Shown here: piece by piece, positions 12,340 through 24,048 of the stretch
Numbering within the stretch: position 1 is the first letter of the stretch
Layout of the letters: every line of letters begins with the position of its first letter
Notes under the pieces: model-generated
The model's input: only the letters and a program-made list of their open reading frames with translations
Database searches by the model: none
Told to the model about the DNA's origin: nothing
Translations under genes and position numbers: made by a program
NCBI GenBank assembly: GCA_030435675.1
Contig: CM059624.1
Coordinates: forward strand, 11,804,769-11,868,768
Length of the DNA stretch: 64,000 bases
DNA from: Steinernema hermaphroditum
Lineage: Eukaryota > Nematoda > Chromadorea > Rhabditida > Steinernematidae
Direction of reading: 5' to 3'

Positions 12340-12530
12340 TCCTGACCCGGGACCGGCCATATATACCAGGGAAAATTTCGACCGTTCGCGGGGAGCGGTA
12401 GCAGACGACGAGAGAAAATCGGATGCCCGTTGCTCCGCCGCTGTACGCCAATTGTCTCTGGTCGTCTGCGCCCTTATTACCGTCCCCGCGAACAGTCAGA
12501 ATTGTCCCTAGTATATATTGTCGGCGCGGG
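12340..12530. mobile_element. MITE-like palindrome, ~190 bp
   Basis: The left half (TATATACCAGGG, then CGACCGTTCGCGGGGAGCGG and CAGACGACGAGAGA) is mirrored by the right half (CCCTAGTATATA preceded by CCCGCGAACAGTC and CTCTGGTCGTCTG). The two ~70-80 bp arms are imperfect, and there is only a short unpaired centre. No reading frame. This is the expected form of a non-autonomous DNA transposon. I could not define a clean target-site duplication. Confidence 0.65.
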
Positions 12531-15500
12531 GCCGCGGCTCGCGGCCGGCTCCGAGCCAACCCGAGCCGGAGCCGGCTCGGATGTTCGGCAGTCTCACCGA
12601 GTCCTTGATCGGTGTTCTATGGAGTATGGAGATCTAGTATGGTCTCCAGCCAAAACTAGAAGAAAATAAACGTCCTGCGCGGCGTAGTGCCGTCGATTCG
12701 GGAACACAAATGGTAAAATGGTGAGCTGGAAATGTCGCTTGAAAAATGGCGATTTTCCCATCGAAAATGTACATGGGGCACTCCAGGGAATGAGGAAGTG
12801 AATTGAACAAAAATCGCCTATTTAACGTCTTTTTGTTGATTCGAAAAAGCAAAAACAAATTAGCGTCTAATTGCCTAGTTCCGGCTAGTCCGGTGCTTAC
12901 GCGCTCAGTTAACAAACATGCTTCATTACTTAGTAATTTCAATGGAAAAAACGTTTCGACGTTTATGTTGTTCGATTGCGTTCTATAGAAACAGTAAATA
13001 AGTGAAGTGGAAAACATCGAATTCGACGTCAACCACTAAAAAATAGGTGATAGCTACGCACTCTACAAATTATTGCCTGAAAAAATAACATGGGTTAGTG
13101 AGGGAGGGAAAATGATACTAAATAGTGATGTTTTTCTATTGAGAAAAAGAGAAACAGTAGCAAGACGAAGACCAGTGTTCAGTCAGCTTCATATGGAAAA
13201 AAAATTATCGAGTTATTCTTCGGCTGAGCACAAAAAGAGGGCAATAGGAAGAATGGAAGAAGGAGACTGGCGCCATTGAATTCCACTTAAGTATTCGAAG
13301 AAGTTCTATTGTTATTCAAATAATTGTGCTGTTTGTGTGGTAATTCTTCACGTCGGCCTTTGATGTTGTGGATGTTCACAGAACTTTCTTTTTGTAACTT
13401 TTTGCTTTGAGGAAATACCTTATTTATTAGGGATTAGTATCTTAATTTCCGATGCAAAACAAAGGCCAAAAGAAAGGGCTACAGTCGGCTGTCGTCCGAC
13501 AACGTGAGTTAGTTATTCCCTCTGCATCAGCAAACAACACTAAAAGACATAAATTAGGGCATCAGATCAGTTCTTAACAGGAAATCTGGCCTCTCCGAGG
13601 GCATTTGTCACCGGTGAAGGACGTAAAACAGGACAATTTACAGCGAATTGGGGCGATAAATTGTGGCCCAAGCATGAAAAGGTCATATAAATTGGGAAGT
13701 ATGCTAGGATGGGATGGTCGAATAGAGAAAAAAGATGAATTTATAATGCCGTCAGTGGATGAAAATACACAGAAGATGGCATGTGTGAGGAGCTTGTAGA
13801 AGTATAAGACTGGGTAGTTGAAAAAATCCGATTTTGAAAATGACTCTGTATTACCAAAAAAGGACCTAACATGGGAACGGTTCTCATGCTCGTAGAATAA
13901 GTGAGCTTATGGATCAAAAATGCTCTTTTTGACCACTTTCTCTCGTTCACATTCTTATCTAAATGGTATCCCAGCGATACCCAGCGGAATGACAGCTTCT
14001 TCACGTTGAACCTTTATTTCCAAATTGCATAACCGATTGCAGAATAATAGTTCATGAGAGTACGGTGGCCATGTGTGTTGGCTAGACAGTGCCAGCCTGT
14101 TTTCCTTTTTAAACAATTGCAAATGCTTCAAATAAGAAACAGTGAGATGGTCTTCTTTTTTTAAATCTCTTTTCGGCTGTATTTGGCGAAAAAAAACTGA
14201 CGCGAAATAAGGGCATAGGTGGCTGATTCGGAGTAAGGCAGTATTTGGACATCAATATCAAGATATCAAGTTGTAAGTCATCTTGAAAGAACAACCTTTA
14301 TGGAAACGTTCGAAATGGATTACATACGTGAACGAATGAATGGCGAAAATAAAAGCACAGGTGCAAAAACAAATGTCAACCAAAAACTTTTTTTTTTCCA
14401 TGATTCAAACCGATAGTTTGCGCAATGCTCTCTTTCACATATCTGAACATATCTGAAGCTGCAATAATGCCTAATTACGATAAGCCACAGGTGATTAAAA
14501 AAGCGACATTTTTCAAACGTAGCCGCATAAAATCAATACCGAGCTTACAAACTGACGCGCGCGTGTAGGAGAGGCTTTTTCTCTGATTAAAACATGAAAT
14601 GTTCCACGTGAACAAAACAAAAGAAAACGGCGTCGCGAGATATAACAAAGGGTGGCGCACCAAAAATCGCTCTTGAGTCTTTGCACCACTCTCAATCGGG
14701 AAAAGGAAGAAAACACGCCGTAAAATAAAAGAGAATTAGGGGCACTTCGGCTCATCCACGGGCCGTGGCTCGGCCTGAACAGGGTGGAGACGCGCTTGAT
14801 TTATTACAGTCTGACGGGCTGTGACATGCCATTCACGCGACGCACCTAATTGCTTGACGTGGAACTGTCGAAGCAGAGCTAACGCGCCACAGAGAAAGGA
14901 AGGAGAGAGCTTAATCAAAACAAAAGCGGCGATGTCGACTGGCCGGGAAGCGGTTGAGTACATAAACAACACCCTGGGGGAGGGGGTGGGAAGTGTATCA
15001 TGATGCATGCGTAATGCGGTCGTTTGACAGGAGAGTTGAAGGGAGTGATAGAAGAACAATTATCAAGCTTATTATCTACAAGAAACTTTAAAAAATAGAG
15101 CACAAGTATAAAACAGGAATGTGGGCGATCGCGGCGGGACCATCCTCATAGACAGCCATGCACGGACCATTTTCACTTATACACACGTCGTGGATGGTCT
15201 TGAGCGCGTATTAGTTAATTTTTCACAATTTTTTCATTCGTGACTTCCATGGCCTGACTGCCCACGATGATACTATCGCCGCGATCACCCCTATCCTATC
15301 CATGTCCATGTTTTATAACTACTCGGTGAGCTTGAAGCATGTAGAAATACAGAAGTATATCTCAAAAGTAGAAAAGTTAAAAAAAAAAAAGAAAAATAAA
15401 AAAAAAGAAAAATAAAAAAAAAGAAAAGAAAAAATATGCAAACCCCCGATGCATGTTTTATGCAGGACAATAGACAGACTGAATGCCTCCAACCGTCCTG

Positions 15501-18500
15501 TTCAAACGTCTAAAATAGGAAACATTTTTTGAGTTAGTCTCAGTCTTAAACAATCTGAGAAGTAGAACATCGCCGTAAAATCAATGGGTGAGGCGTCCTG
15601 CCACGAAAAGTACGCTTCCAGTAAACGCCGCACTCTGATTTTTGCGATTAAAGAAGAATATTCTTTTATCTCTCGCTTTCCTGTCAGCATACCGACCGGA
15701 AGTGGTTGCGAAATCAGGGTTCCTGACTCCCACTCCGAATCAACCCTCAGTGCACTCCCATAAAAGAAGAACTATGAATGATAGATGGCGCTCTCAGGAA
15801 AGTAAATACCCACTTTATTATTTATGTCTATGTTTCTATGGTCCCCCAAGAACTCACAAACACAAATTCAGAACTTACGATCTCCAAACTTAGGCACACA
15901 TCCAATCAGTCTTTTGTAAACTTCTAAATTTGCACTATCTAAACCAAACAGAATGTACAGTACCCATCCAAAACACCCACGTCGTCGGTCAACAGCGGTG
16001 CAATAAGGCAACAATGGCACATGCTCGAGAAGGATATTAAATTTCTGATGACTATCAATCCGTCACGAACGGCCGAAGGGCTCAATCGCATCACGTTTGC
16101 GAACGTTTTTTCGAAACCAGGGAAGCACGCGGAACTAGAATTTAGGTACACATTCAAAAAATTAACCGAACATCAGAACAAAGCGATGTTTCTTGAGTGT
16201 GGATTTGGTACAAAGTGAATATAGGGTTGTGGAAATTAACTTTATTTTATCTGAAACGTTCACAAAGCTCAATACCAAGCCGATACGGATCCTTCTGGAT
16301 TTCTAAGGATTTCTCTACCCCGACCTTCTAAAGTAAATAAGCACGAATTCCATAGGCGTGCGCCTTAGACCGAAGTCTATGATAAGGGTTTGTCAAATCG
16401 TAGATGAATAATGGACTCGCCCACAAACTCTGAACTTTAGGCACAAACTTAAGCCCTCCGCCCCCCCCCCCTCCGTTACCAACATTACCAACCGCATTGA
16501 AGGACCACATCAGGAACTTCTTATGCACACCACTGCCATCCAAACCTTCCAAATATCGCGAGGACATAATATGAGCAACTCAATTTACACTTCCGTCTAT
16601 CTATTTACTCTCGGGCCGGCAATTCCCCAAACCTCCGGGCGACATCTCCCCGCGGGCCCATTATCGGGCCATTTGCCCTCCACCCGCTTATTCAATAAAC
16701 AGCACTCAATTTCGCTTTAAATATAAACAGAACCCATCTGTGGTGGAACCTGCGGGATCGCAGTTTTTGATCATTAGTAAAGCAGAACTCATCGTTCATT
16801 ATAGCGGAAATCGGAGCCTCAGGACTGCGCGTCGTCTGTCGCGACGGCAATTATGTGAGAGGAGAACTTCTCCGTTTACCGCTTCCTCCTAAGCGCCGAA
16901 CACTCAAAAGGGTACTTATTGAATTATAAGAAGTCAAAAGACGGCGGAGGACGGCGAAGGGCAAACGGAGGAAATCCTGACGCAAATTAGTTCTTGATGC
17001 GGCGGCGACGCGAAATCGATGATGCGGGAGATTTGTGCCGAGTGGGAATATGGAATTCGGCGATTGAGATGGGCATTTGCAAATTATATACGTGAGAAAG
17101 CGCGCGGGAAGGAGAGGCTTGGCTCGAGATAATTATAGTAATTGCGGCGGTAGTTGGGTTCGAGGGGCGGGCACGTGAGTGACGCCATGCCGACGTGAGG
17201 GATGCGCAACTCGCATTGTTTGTGATTGAAGAGCGGGCTGATCTGGAGGTATGATTAATGGAAGGTCGTTTCGGACGGCCCGTTTTGGTCTGGAGCAGAA
17301 TACCTTGCAGGAAACGATTCTGTGCAATGGAATTTTATGGGTATTGAGACGGAAACGGAAATGATATGCTACGTTTACGGTAGATATTCGAAATGGAAGC
17401 TAAGAATAGGTCTTAAGTAGTAAAATTACACTTCGTGAATGTGAAACGGGCGAAATCAGCCAGGAAGCCAGCCATTAGCCATCGCACAGTTACTTATAGA
17501 CTCACCGGCCTTATATACCAAGCATGCACGAGTCACGAACGCCTTACCATTTGTTCTGGAAATCCTTTTGCTTCTTCTTTTTCAGGTCGCTCTACACGAC
17601 GCTGAACGACGGTTTCTGGAAAGCCTTTGCAGATCTAAAGAAATAGATCTTCTGCCTGGGTTTTGGGCACTATCGTAAAATGATAACATCGTTTCACTCC
17701 CTATGATCTGGTCTGTTTAAAGATAAGATGTTCGTAGCATGCACGATTTCAGCATTTAGCGTGTGTTCAGCATTTTAAGAAGATACGCATCTGTTTCTTG
17801 CAATGCCTCGTTTCTGTGAACATTTCACAGCACTTTTTAGGAAATCTGTCTGTTCCAAAACAATGTAGCTTCTTTAGTACCTTTACCACTGCACATCGCT
17901 TGTCTTTTTATTCGACAATCGAGAATACAAAACATTAAAGTCTTAGCAGTGCACAGAAACAGCCAGATTAAAGAAGAGAATCGTATTCGAATGAACAGCG
18001 AACGCGACTTTTTCGGTAAAAGCTTTCTGCCAACGTATTATCGCAGGGATACGGTACCCTTCAGAATCCACTATAGTACGCTTTATCCGTGTATCTCAAA
18101 AAGCGGTAATCCTTTGCATTGTGCGACTTTATTGGAATCTCTTCACATCGCGAATACGGAAAAGTTCCACCGTTGTGTTGACTCTGTGCCTCAAAATAAT
18201 CATAGGGAACCCTCAGCCAACAGGAAATCTCATTTTTGCACACAGTGTCCTTCGACTCGCCTACGAAAACAATTCAAATTTCATTGAACAACAGAGCACG
18301 ATTTATCGACTAATTCTAACAGTCTGCTTTTATAAATTTCGACTAAATGACTCGACTAAAATCGACTTAGAAATGTCGACTAAGCTGGTACAAAGACTGT
18401 GAACTGACAAATAAATTTCCCCTTGAAAGCAAATTAGTAAACACTAAACAAAGAATCAATAATGTACAGGGTTATCGGAAAGTTCTGCAACGCGAAAAAC

Positions 18501-18706
18501 ACAATTTTTCTCAAACAAAACCATTTTAATTCCAAAAACGAACAATATTACGTTATTCAGCACGCTTGATTACACATAAAACGTGAATTTCATTCAAAAC
18601 GGCCTCCTTTAGCGTCGATAAAAGGCCTTGACTCGCTTCTTGAAATTTTCGACGATCGCCGCGAGTGTTTCCACGCTTATTTCTTCCCAAGCGGCCAGGA
18701 GATTTT

Positions 18707-20215
18707 GGCTCTATTAGAGAGAAGTGACCAAAATGGTATTTATCTTGACAAAACTGTATTTATCTTGACAAAACTGTATTTATCTTGACAAAACCGACCA
18801 AAATTGACAAAACCGTATCTATCTTGACAAAACCGGCCAAAATTGACAAAATCGACCAAAATTGACAGAATGGTATTTAGATTGACAAAACTGTATTTAT
18901 CTTGACAAAACCAATTTTCACTGACAAAACAGAATTCCACTGACAAAACGTTCTTTAACCGCTAACTGCAAAGATCAAAGTTTTTTATCAACAAATTTAT
19001 CACAAACAGAAAAAGAACTGTTCAATAGTCATCCTCTTCGGGTTCTTCTTCCGGCTCTTCTTCGGACTCTTCTTCGGGCTGCCTTTAATAAGAGATAATT
19101 GTGCGCCTGGTACAATTGTCACTTCTGATGGCTGGAGCGCATATAGCAAAATTGAGGAACTAGAGATGGAATATACCCGGAAATGGGTGAATCACAAAAT
19201 AAGTTTTGTTCACCCGAAAGATAGGTCTGTTCATACACAGACGATCGAGGCAACATGGGGTGCAATCAAAAGTGATATGCGCCATCTACGGGGAACGTCA
19301 ACTGAGAAGTTTGCTAGTTATCTGTACGAATATGCCTTTAGAAAACATTTTGGAAGAGAACGTATTTTTGAACATCTCTTGGTTGAATTGAGGGAAATGT
19401 TTGAGTCGCAAATTGATCCTTTCGATTTCGAAATTGAAGAAGACAGCGACGATGAGAATTTTCTGGTTCCCTCTAACACGGAACGAAACTTTGATGACTA
19501 TGCTGATGACCAAACCTCCGAGTTAGTAGGTAGCGACGAACCCCACGAACCTAGCGCTTCCCTGTCGCAGTTACCCGATAGCTCTAGTCAGACTCGTGAT
19601 CAGTCCCCGCCGCGACGTGGACCTGGCCGTCCTCGAAAGAACCAGAAGAAGAGTTCCGAAACATCTCCCGCGGCTCACAGTGGACAACTACAACCGAGTC
19701 AACCCGCCCCAGCTAATAATCGCCGTGGACGCTTCCCGAAAAACAAGAAAAATACTCGCGAACGAAGTCGCTCGCCGTCGCCCAAGAGTTCCCCGAAGAA
19801 ATCGAAGAAAACCAGACATGGAGGCTGATTTATAATTTTGTCAGTGAAAATTGGTTGTGTCAAGATAAATTCAGTTTTGTCAATTAAAAAATACTTTTGT
19901 CGAGATAAATACGGTTTTGTCAATCTAAATACCATTCTGTCAATTTTGGTCGATTTTGTCAATTTTGGCCGGTTTTGTCAAGATAGATACGGTTTTGTCA
20001 ATTTTGGTCGGTTTTGTCAAGATAAATACGGTTTTGTCAATCTAAATACCATTCTGTCAATTTTGGTCGATTTTGTCAATTTTGGCCGGTTTTGTCAAGA
20101 TAGATACGGTTTTGTCAATTTTGGTCGGTTTTGTCAAGATAAATACGGTTTTGTCAAGATAAATACAGTTTTGTCAAGATAAATACCATTTTGGTCACTT
20201 CTCCCTAATAGAGCC
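18707..20215 (+). mobile_element. Merlin-type DNA transposon, nested
   Basis: The element starts GGCTCTATTAG and ends with its inverted complement. It is flanked by the direct 8-bp duplication GAGATTTT (18699-18706 and 20216-20223). An 8-9 bp duplication and GG-starting ends fit the Merlin/IS1016 superfamily. Inside the ends are arrays of a TTGACAAAAC motif: about ten copies at 18740-18960 and about seventeen, with a ~120 bp internal duplication, at 19830-20195. The centre encodes the C-terminal half of an ISXO2-like transposase. The N-terminal half is absent, so this copy is probably non-autonomous. Its clean ends and duplication suggest a fairly recent insertion. Confidence 0.85.
19085..19828 (+). 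pseudogene. ISXO2-like (Merlin) transposase, C-terminal fragment with basic AT-hook tail
   Basis: The frame reads RDNCAPGTIVTSDGWSAY at the start and VHTQTIEATWGAIKSDMRHL a little later. These match the catalytic ISXO2 domain, with the Asp in SDGW and the Glu in IEATW. After LFVPSN-like acidic residues the tail becomes Ser/Pro/Lys-rich, with a GPGRPRK AT-hook and a second GRFPKN motif, which would help DNA binding. The first methionine is at 19166, but homology begins upstream at about 19085. The preceding bases (19025-19080) are a CTTCTT repeat on this strand and encode an acidic PEEE-type tail on the other. The N-terminal DDE residue and zinc-binding part are missing. Confidence 0.75.
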
Positions 20216-20926
20216 GAGATTTTTACTATCTAAGCGGCCCACAACTCCCAGAATCACTGTTACCTGCTACAGAAAGGCTCCTCGCGTACGAAGCACGTTA
20301 AAACAAGCCATTTCCCCAATTCTGTAATGGTTTGGGGCGAAATCTGCGCAACTAGAAAAATTTCCCCGGTTTTCGTTGAAAAAGGTGTGAAAATGGACTC
20401 TCAGGTGTAGCAATAAGAGATCTTGATGAAGCATCTGATTCCCTGGACCGAAAAACACTTATAGGACCACGGACGGGTATTTCATCATGACTGGACACCC
20501 GCTCACAGATCAAAATCTACAATAGGATCCTCTGGACCACACGCGAAGAGCATATTCCCTGAATGTGGACCAAGAACACTTAGCCGCCCAATTCGCCGGA
20601 TTTAAACCCGACGGACTACGCGATTTGGTCCATTCTGGAGGAAAAGGCCTGCCGAAGAAGATACGCCACCGTGGACGACCTGAAGCGAGATCTCCTGGCC
20701 GCTTGGGAAAAAATAAGCGTGGAAACACTCGCGGCGATCGTCGAAAATTTCAAGAAGCGAGTCAAGGCCTTTTATCGACGCTAAAGGAGGCCATTTTGAA
20801 TGAAATTCACGTTTTATGTGTAATCAAGCGTGCTGAATAACGTAGTATTGTTCGTTTTTGGAATTAAAATGGTTTTGTTTGAGAAAAATTGTGTTTTTCG
20901 CGTTGCAGAACTTTCCGATAACCCTG

Positions 20927-23450
20927 TACACTCATTCCTATTACACAACAGTCGGCAGCGACAATTCATTATTAAGAGTCAGCGAATTCCCTATGCATTC
21001 GAATTTTATTAAAATCCTGTATTAAAATCCCTTAAGCATTTCAGCAAGATTTGAATCGCGCTAACTCAGGACTAGACGTCTAACCACCTTGTCTATTAGA
21101 CGAAAAGAATTCTAAAGGGATATCTAGACAGCAGTCTGGAATATCATTTCCGCGAGCGTCCATGCGTAGGACCGGTTGAAAAACGAAAAACGGTCTGAAT
21201 TCCTAAATGGCTTTCTGGTTGGTCTAGGTACACTTTTTGGGCGACCCTGTAGAACATCATCGAGATGACACAATGCTGAAAACGGTCAAAGCGGCAGAGT
21301 TCATCAAAATTAGACTCGTTCGGCCGAGTGGATTTCCAGCTATCTGTCGATGTTTGCTTTTTTGCTGCTGTTAGGCGCTAGTATGTTCACCTCAAATAGC
21401 ACAAATGCTCTCGACAAAGAGCGCTTATCGACGAACTACTAACACAAAGACGACGGATTTGTTTACTTCCCTGTTTTACCTGATGGCCAAAAATAACGTT
21501 TTTGACATGGAAAATATGAAAGAACCGTCAATCAAATACATGCATGTCCAATTGTTCTGGGGAAAAGCACAGAAAAGTACTTTTAGATATACGGCAGATT
21601 GATGTGGCGTTGATGGCCGGGCACAAAAGAAATCATGCTGTTTGTGTCGCTGTATTACTTTAAATCCACATTAAAGAGACCAAAAAGTGACCACAAATGC
21701 GGTCGGTATTAGATAATTAGACAGCTGTACGAAAGAATAGTCAGTGGCACCTTAGAGACACCATCGCCGCACCTAAAGGGTCTCAAAATCACCCAACATT
21801 AAAAGCACAAATATAATGCTACCTTGGATCGAAAAAGAAATGGCTAGTTCACTTCTTAACTTCAGACAATGTGTGTGGTCCAACTTTTTGTTTCGTTTAT
21901 ATTTTTTAGACAGTTGTACTATGAAAAAAAAAGCAGTTCCGGCTAGATATACCCCGGAAATGTGCCCCTCCTGACCGCGTTCAATACGCTATACAATATA
22001 GCGCAGTTTCCTAACAAAAATTGCAACAAGCATGGCCAAAAATCGACGACCACTCGAAACGCTCATGGATCAGCATCAGCTTCTTTCCGATAGACCATCC
22101 AAAAAACCAGCAAACAACACGTACACGCGGAAATTGAGCGCATCGAAAGCAATCTTAGAAAATCTCATCAAACACTGTTCTTCGAGTTGCACATCGCAAC
22201 TCTCGTGACGTGGCGAGTTGCAAGCGGAAATTGGAACGGTAATTGCATAACGAGAGTCCACCCTCCGATGCGCATCGCCGTCGCCTCAGGGGATCAATTA
22301 CCGAGCACCAAAACAAATCTTGCGTTGTCCGCAGTGTACAAATCGACCGAAAGGCGCCTTCGGGGATGAAGGAAGCAATCACACGTAATGCAAGTTGACT
22401 CCTTCACTTGGCTTCGCAAACGCCTTTTTCCGTCTTTCTCTCTCCACGTGGAGTTCCCAGAAAAAAAAACGAGGAATTGAGGAAATAATAAAGCGGAAAT
22501 AGTCGCTTTGCAGCTATGCAGAGGTTTATGCCGCGTCCGTGATGATTAAGCGGTGGCATTCAAATCTCTCAAGAAGCGTATTGGCTCCTCTCCACGTCGG
22601 CGTGCAGCGACACGAGAGTGATGTGGTTAGGTAAGTGGGACTGCACGCTTGACTGATGGGAATGTGGGATGGTCTCTGCAAGACCAAGGTGAAAGAAAGG
22701 AAAATCTCCTCTCTCCAGGATCTCCAGGAAAATCTAAAGAGCTTCATAGCGAGACCTTATAACTACTGGCCTTCTGGGAGTCGGGGCGATCGTTACACCA
22801 AGAACGACGACCAGAACGACCGCTCACTCAACTCATGTGTCGTTCAGTGGTGTTTGTCTTATTTCTTCGTTTCAGATTCGGATATTCCCACTTCCAATCC
22901 GAACAGCTGTGCTTTAAGCAAACTGTGCCTATTAGGATTTCCTAATTTCCATTTGCTTTCCATTCAATAAAATTCGGTCTTCAAATCAAAAATGTCTTAT
23001 GAATGTCTTGAGAAACGATCGACATGGGTCACTTTCTACCAAACAACATGTTCCTAAAAGCAAGGAAATTGATTTTTTCCAGAGTGAAGATGCTTTTTTC
23101 CTAAATTTTCATCATAAAACTCTGCTAAATAATACGCCTTCATTTGCGTCATAGACAGGAAAGCAATTTTACGCGGAAGTTCACATTATTTTTCTGTTTT
23201 CGCAAAGTAAGAACGAAAGGGATGTCGTTGAGTTATGCACAGAAACGCATGAAAACACAAAACATACGACTGAAATACATTGTGCTCTTGTCGTAAAGAG
23301 GAAAAAGCGAATTCAGAAGAAAACGTGCAACGAGAAGCCAACTTTGCCCATTACATGTGCATCGGATGCGTGCATACAGTATCCCTCAAATTTGCGATGC
23401 TACGATAAGTTCGCACATTTTCCTTTGCAGTGCATGTTGCCATAAACAGG
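20927..23450. other. Intergenic, no gene seen
   Basis: No supported coding region. It contains one copy of the GC-rich dispersed repeat at about 22765-22860 and a tRNA-like relic around 21045-21100 that does not fold properly. Composition is AT-rich. Confidence 0.5.
22765..22860 (-). repeat. GC-rich dispersed repeat, copy 2
   Basis: Reads CCTTCTGGGAGTCGGGGCGATC, followed by AACGACCGCTCACTCAACTC. Inverted, it aligns block for block with 47385-47460. Confidence 0.65.
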
Positions 23451-23454
23451 CCCA

Positions 23455-23462
23455 TTTATATC
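23455..23462 (+). promoter_or_regulatory. TATA box of Skp1-like gene
   Basis: TTTATATC lies 50 bp upstream of the ATG at 23512, which would allow a short leader without trans-splicing. Confidence 0.5.
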
Positions 23463-23511
23463 CCGATTGTCCACCTTCAATCACAACCAAAGCCTTCCAC
23501 CAGAACCAACG

Positions 23512-24048
23512 ATGGCCTCCGAAACGGTGAAGCTGGCCTCTTCTGACGGAAAGGAGTTCGAGGTGCAGAAGAAGGACTTCCAGAAGGCGAACCTCCTCAA
23601 AACGATGATGGCCGACCTCGGCTTCGACGAGGACGCCCTGCCTGAGGAGGCGATTCCGATGCCGTCGGTGAACGCCGACGCCCTCGAGACGATCGTCGAC
23701 TGGCTGAGGATGCACGAGGAAGAGGAGCCGCGTTCCGAGGATGACCGTCAAATCCATCGCTTCAACCGGAACGTCTCCAAGGAGGACACGGAGCTGCTGG
23801 ACAATCAGTTTCCCCGGTCGAAGCTAGCCGCCGTCATCAACGCCGCCTACTATCTCGAGATGCCCGACCTCATCGACACTCTTGTGAAGTACACGGCCAA
23901 CAACCTGGAGGGAAAGACGGCAGAGGAGATGTCCCAGTGGCTCGAGATCCCACTCAAGAAGGACGAGCGGAAGAACGCCGCCGGCGATCAGGGCGCAGAC
24001 GAGGGCGAATCCTCCGAGAAAAGAGAGCGTACCGATGGGGACAACTAG
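23512..24048 (+). CDS. Skp1-related SCF ubiquitin-ligase adaptor
   Basis: A single intronless frame of 178 residues. The N-terminus (MASETVKLASSDGKEFEVQK) starts the Skp1 POZ fold, followed by ALPEEAIPMPSVNADALETI and the WLRMHEEEEPRSEDD linker. The C-terminal dimerisation/F-box-binding region is present (KLAAVINAAYYLEMPDLIDT, then LEGKTAEEM). The tail after about residue 150 is highly charged (KKDERKNAAGDQG...) and differs from the conserved WCxxK-type Skp1 end, which suggests a diverged family member. Skp1 bridges Cul1 and F-box proteins. Nematodes carry many Skp1-related (skr) genes. The lack of introns and the very high GC at third positions, in an AT-rich setting, suggest a retrocopy that has gained a promoter. 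Confidence 0.9.
   Translation: MASETVKLASSDGKEFEVQKKDFQKANLLKTMMADLGFDEDALPEEAIPMPSVNADALETIVDWLRMHEEEEPRSEDDRQIHRFNRNVSKEDTELLDNQFPRSKLAAVINAAYYLEMPDLIDTLVKYTANNLEGKTAEEMSQWLEIPLKKDERKNAAGDQGADEGESSEKRERTDGDN

Larger units (their letters stand above)
10323..18466. other. Gene-poor intergenic region
   Basis: I find no open frame here with recognisable protein features, splice structure or codon bias. It contains one copy of the GC-rich dispersed repeat (about 10630-10765), a TATA-like box (10891-10898, TTATATAA) with no gene attached, a MITE-like palindrome (12340-12530), a GC-rich patch (12525-12600), A-rich simple sequence (15379-15440) and a poly-C run (about 16460-16471). Confidence 0.5.
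18467..20926 (+). mobile_element. Decayed mariner-type element with inverted 3'-end arms and a nested Merlin insertion
   Basis: Both ends carry CAGGGTTATCGGAAAGTTC and are flanked by TA, the Tc1/mariner target duplication. The plus strand from about 20260 to 20785 holds a broken transposase: VMVW, then HHDWTPAHR-like and LNPTDYA-like signatures when frameshifts are allowed, and a C-terminal KRVKAFYRR. The left arm (18467-18703) is not a simple terminal repeat. It is a ~237 bp inverted copy of 20690-20926 and includes the last ~30 transposase codons. The 5' part of the transposase gene is missing. The element is inactive: there are several stops and frameshifts. The Merlin-type element sits right at the inner edge of the left arm. 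Confidence 0.85.

Noticed and set aside
18740..20182. Repetitive open frames with repeated 'YGFVNLNTILSILVDF'-type units
   Set aside because: These are translations of the non-coding motif arrays in the Merlin ends; the repeat is at DNA level and the frames are accidental.
21040..21105. tRNA-like stretch (TGGTTAGACGTCTAG and GATTCAAATC boxes on the minus strand)
   Set aside because: The A and B boxes are too close and the arms do not pair; at best a tRNA-derived relic.
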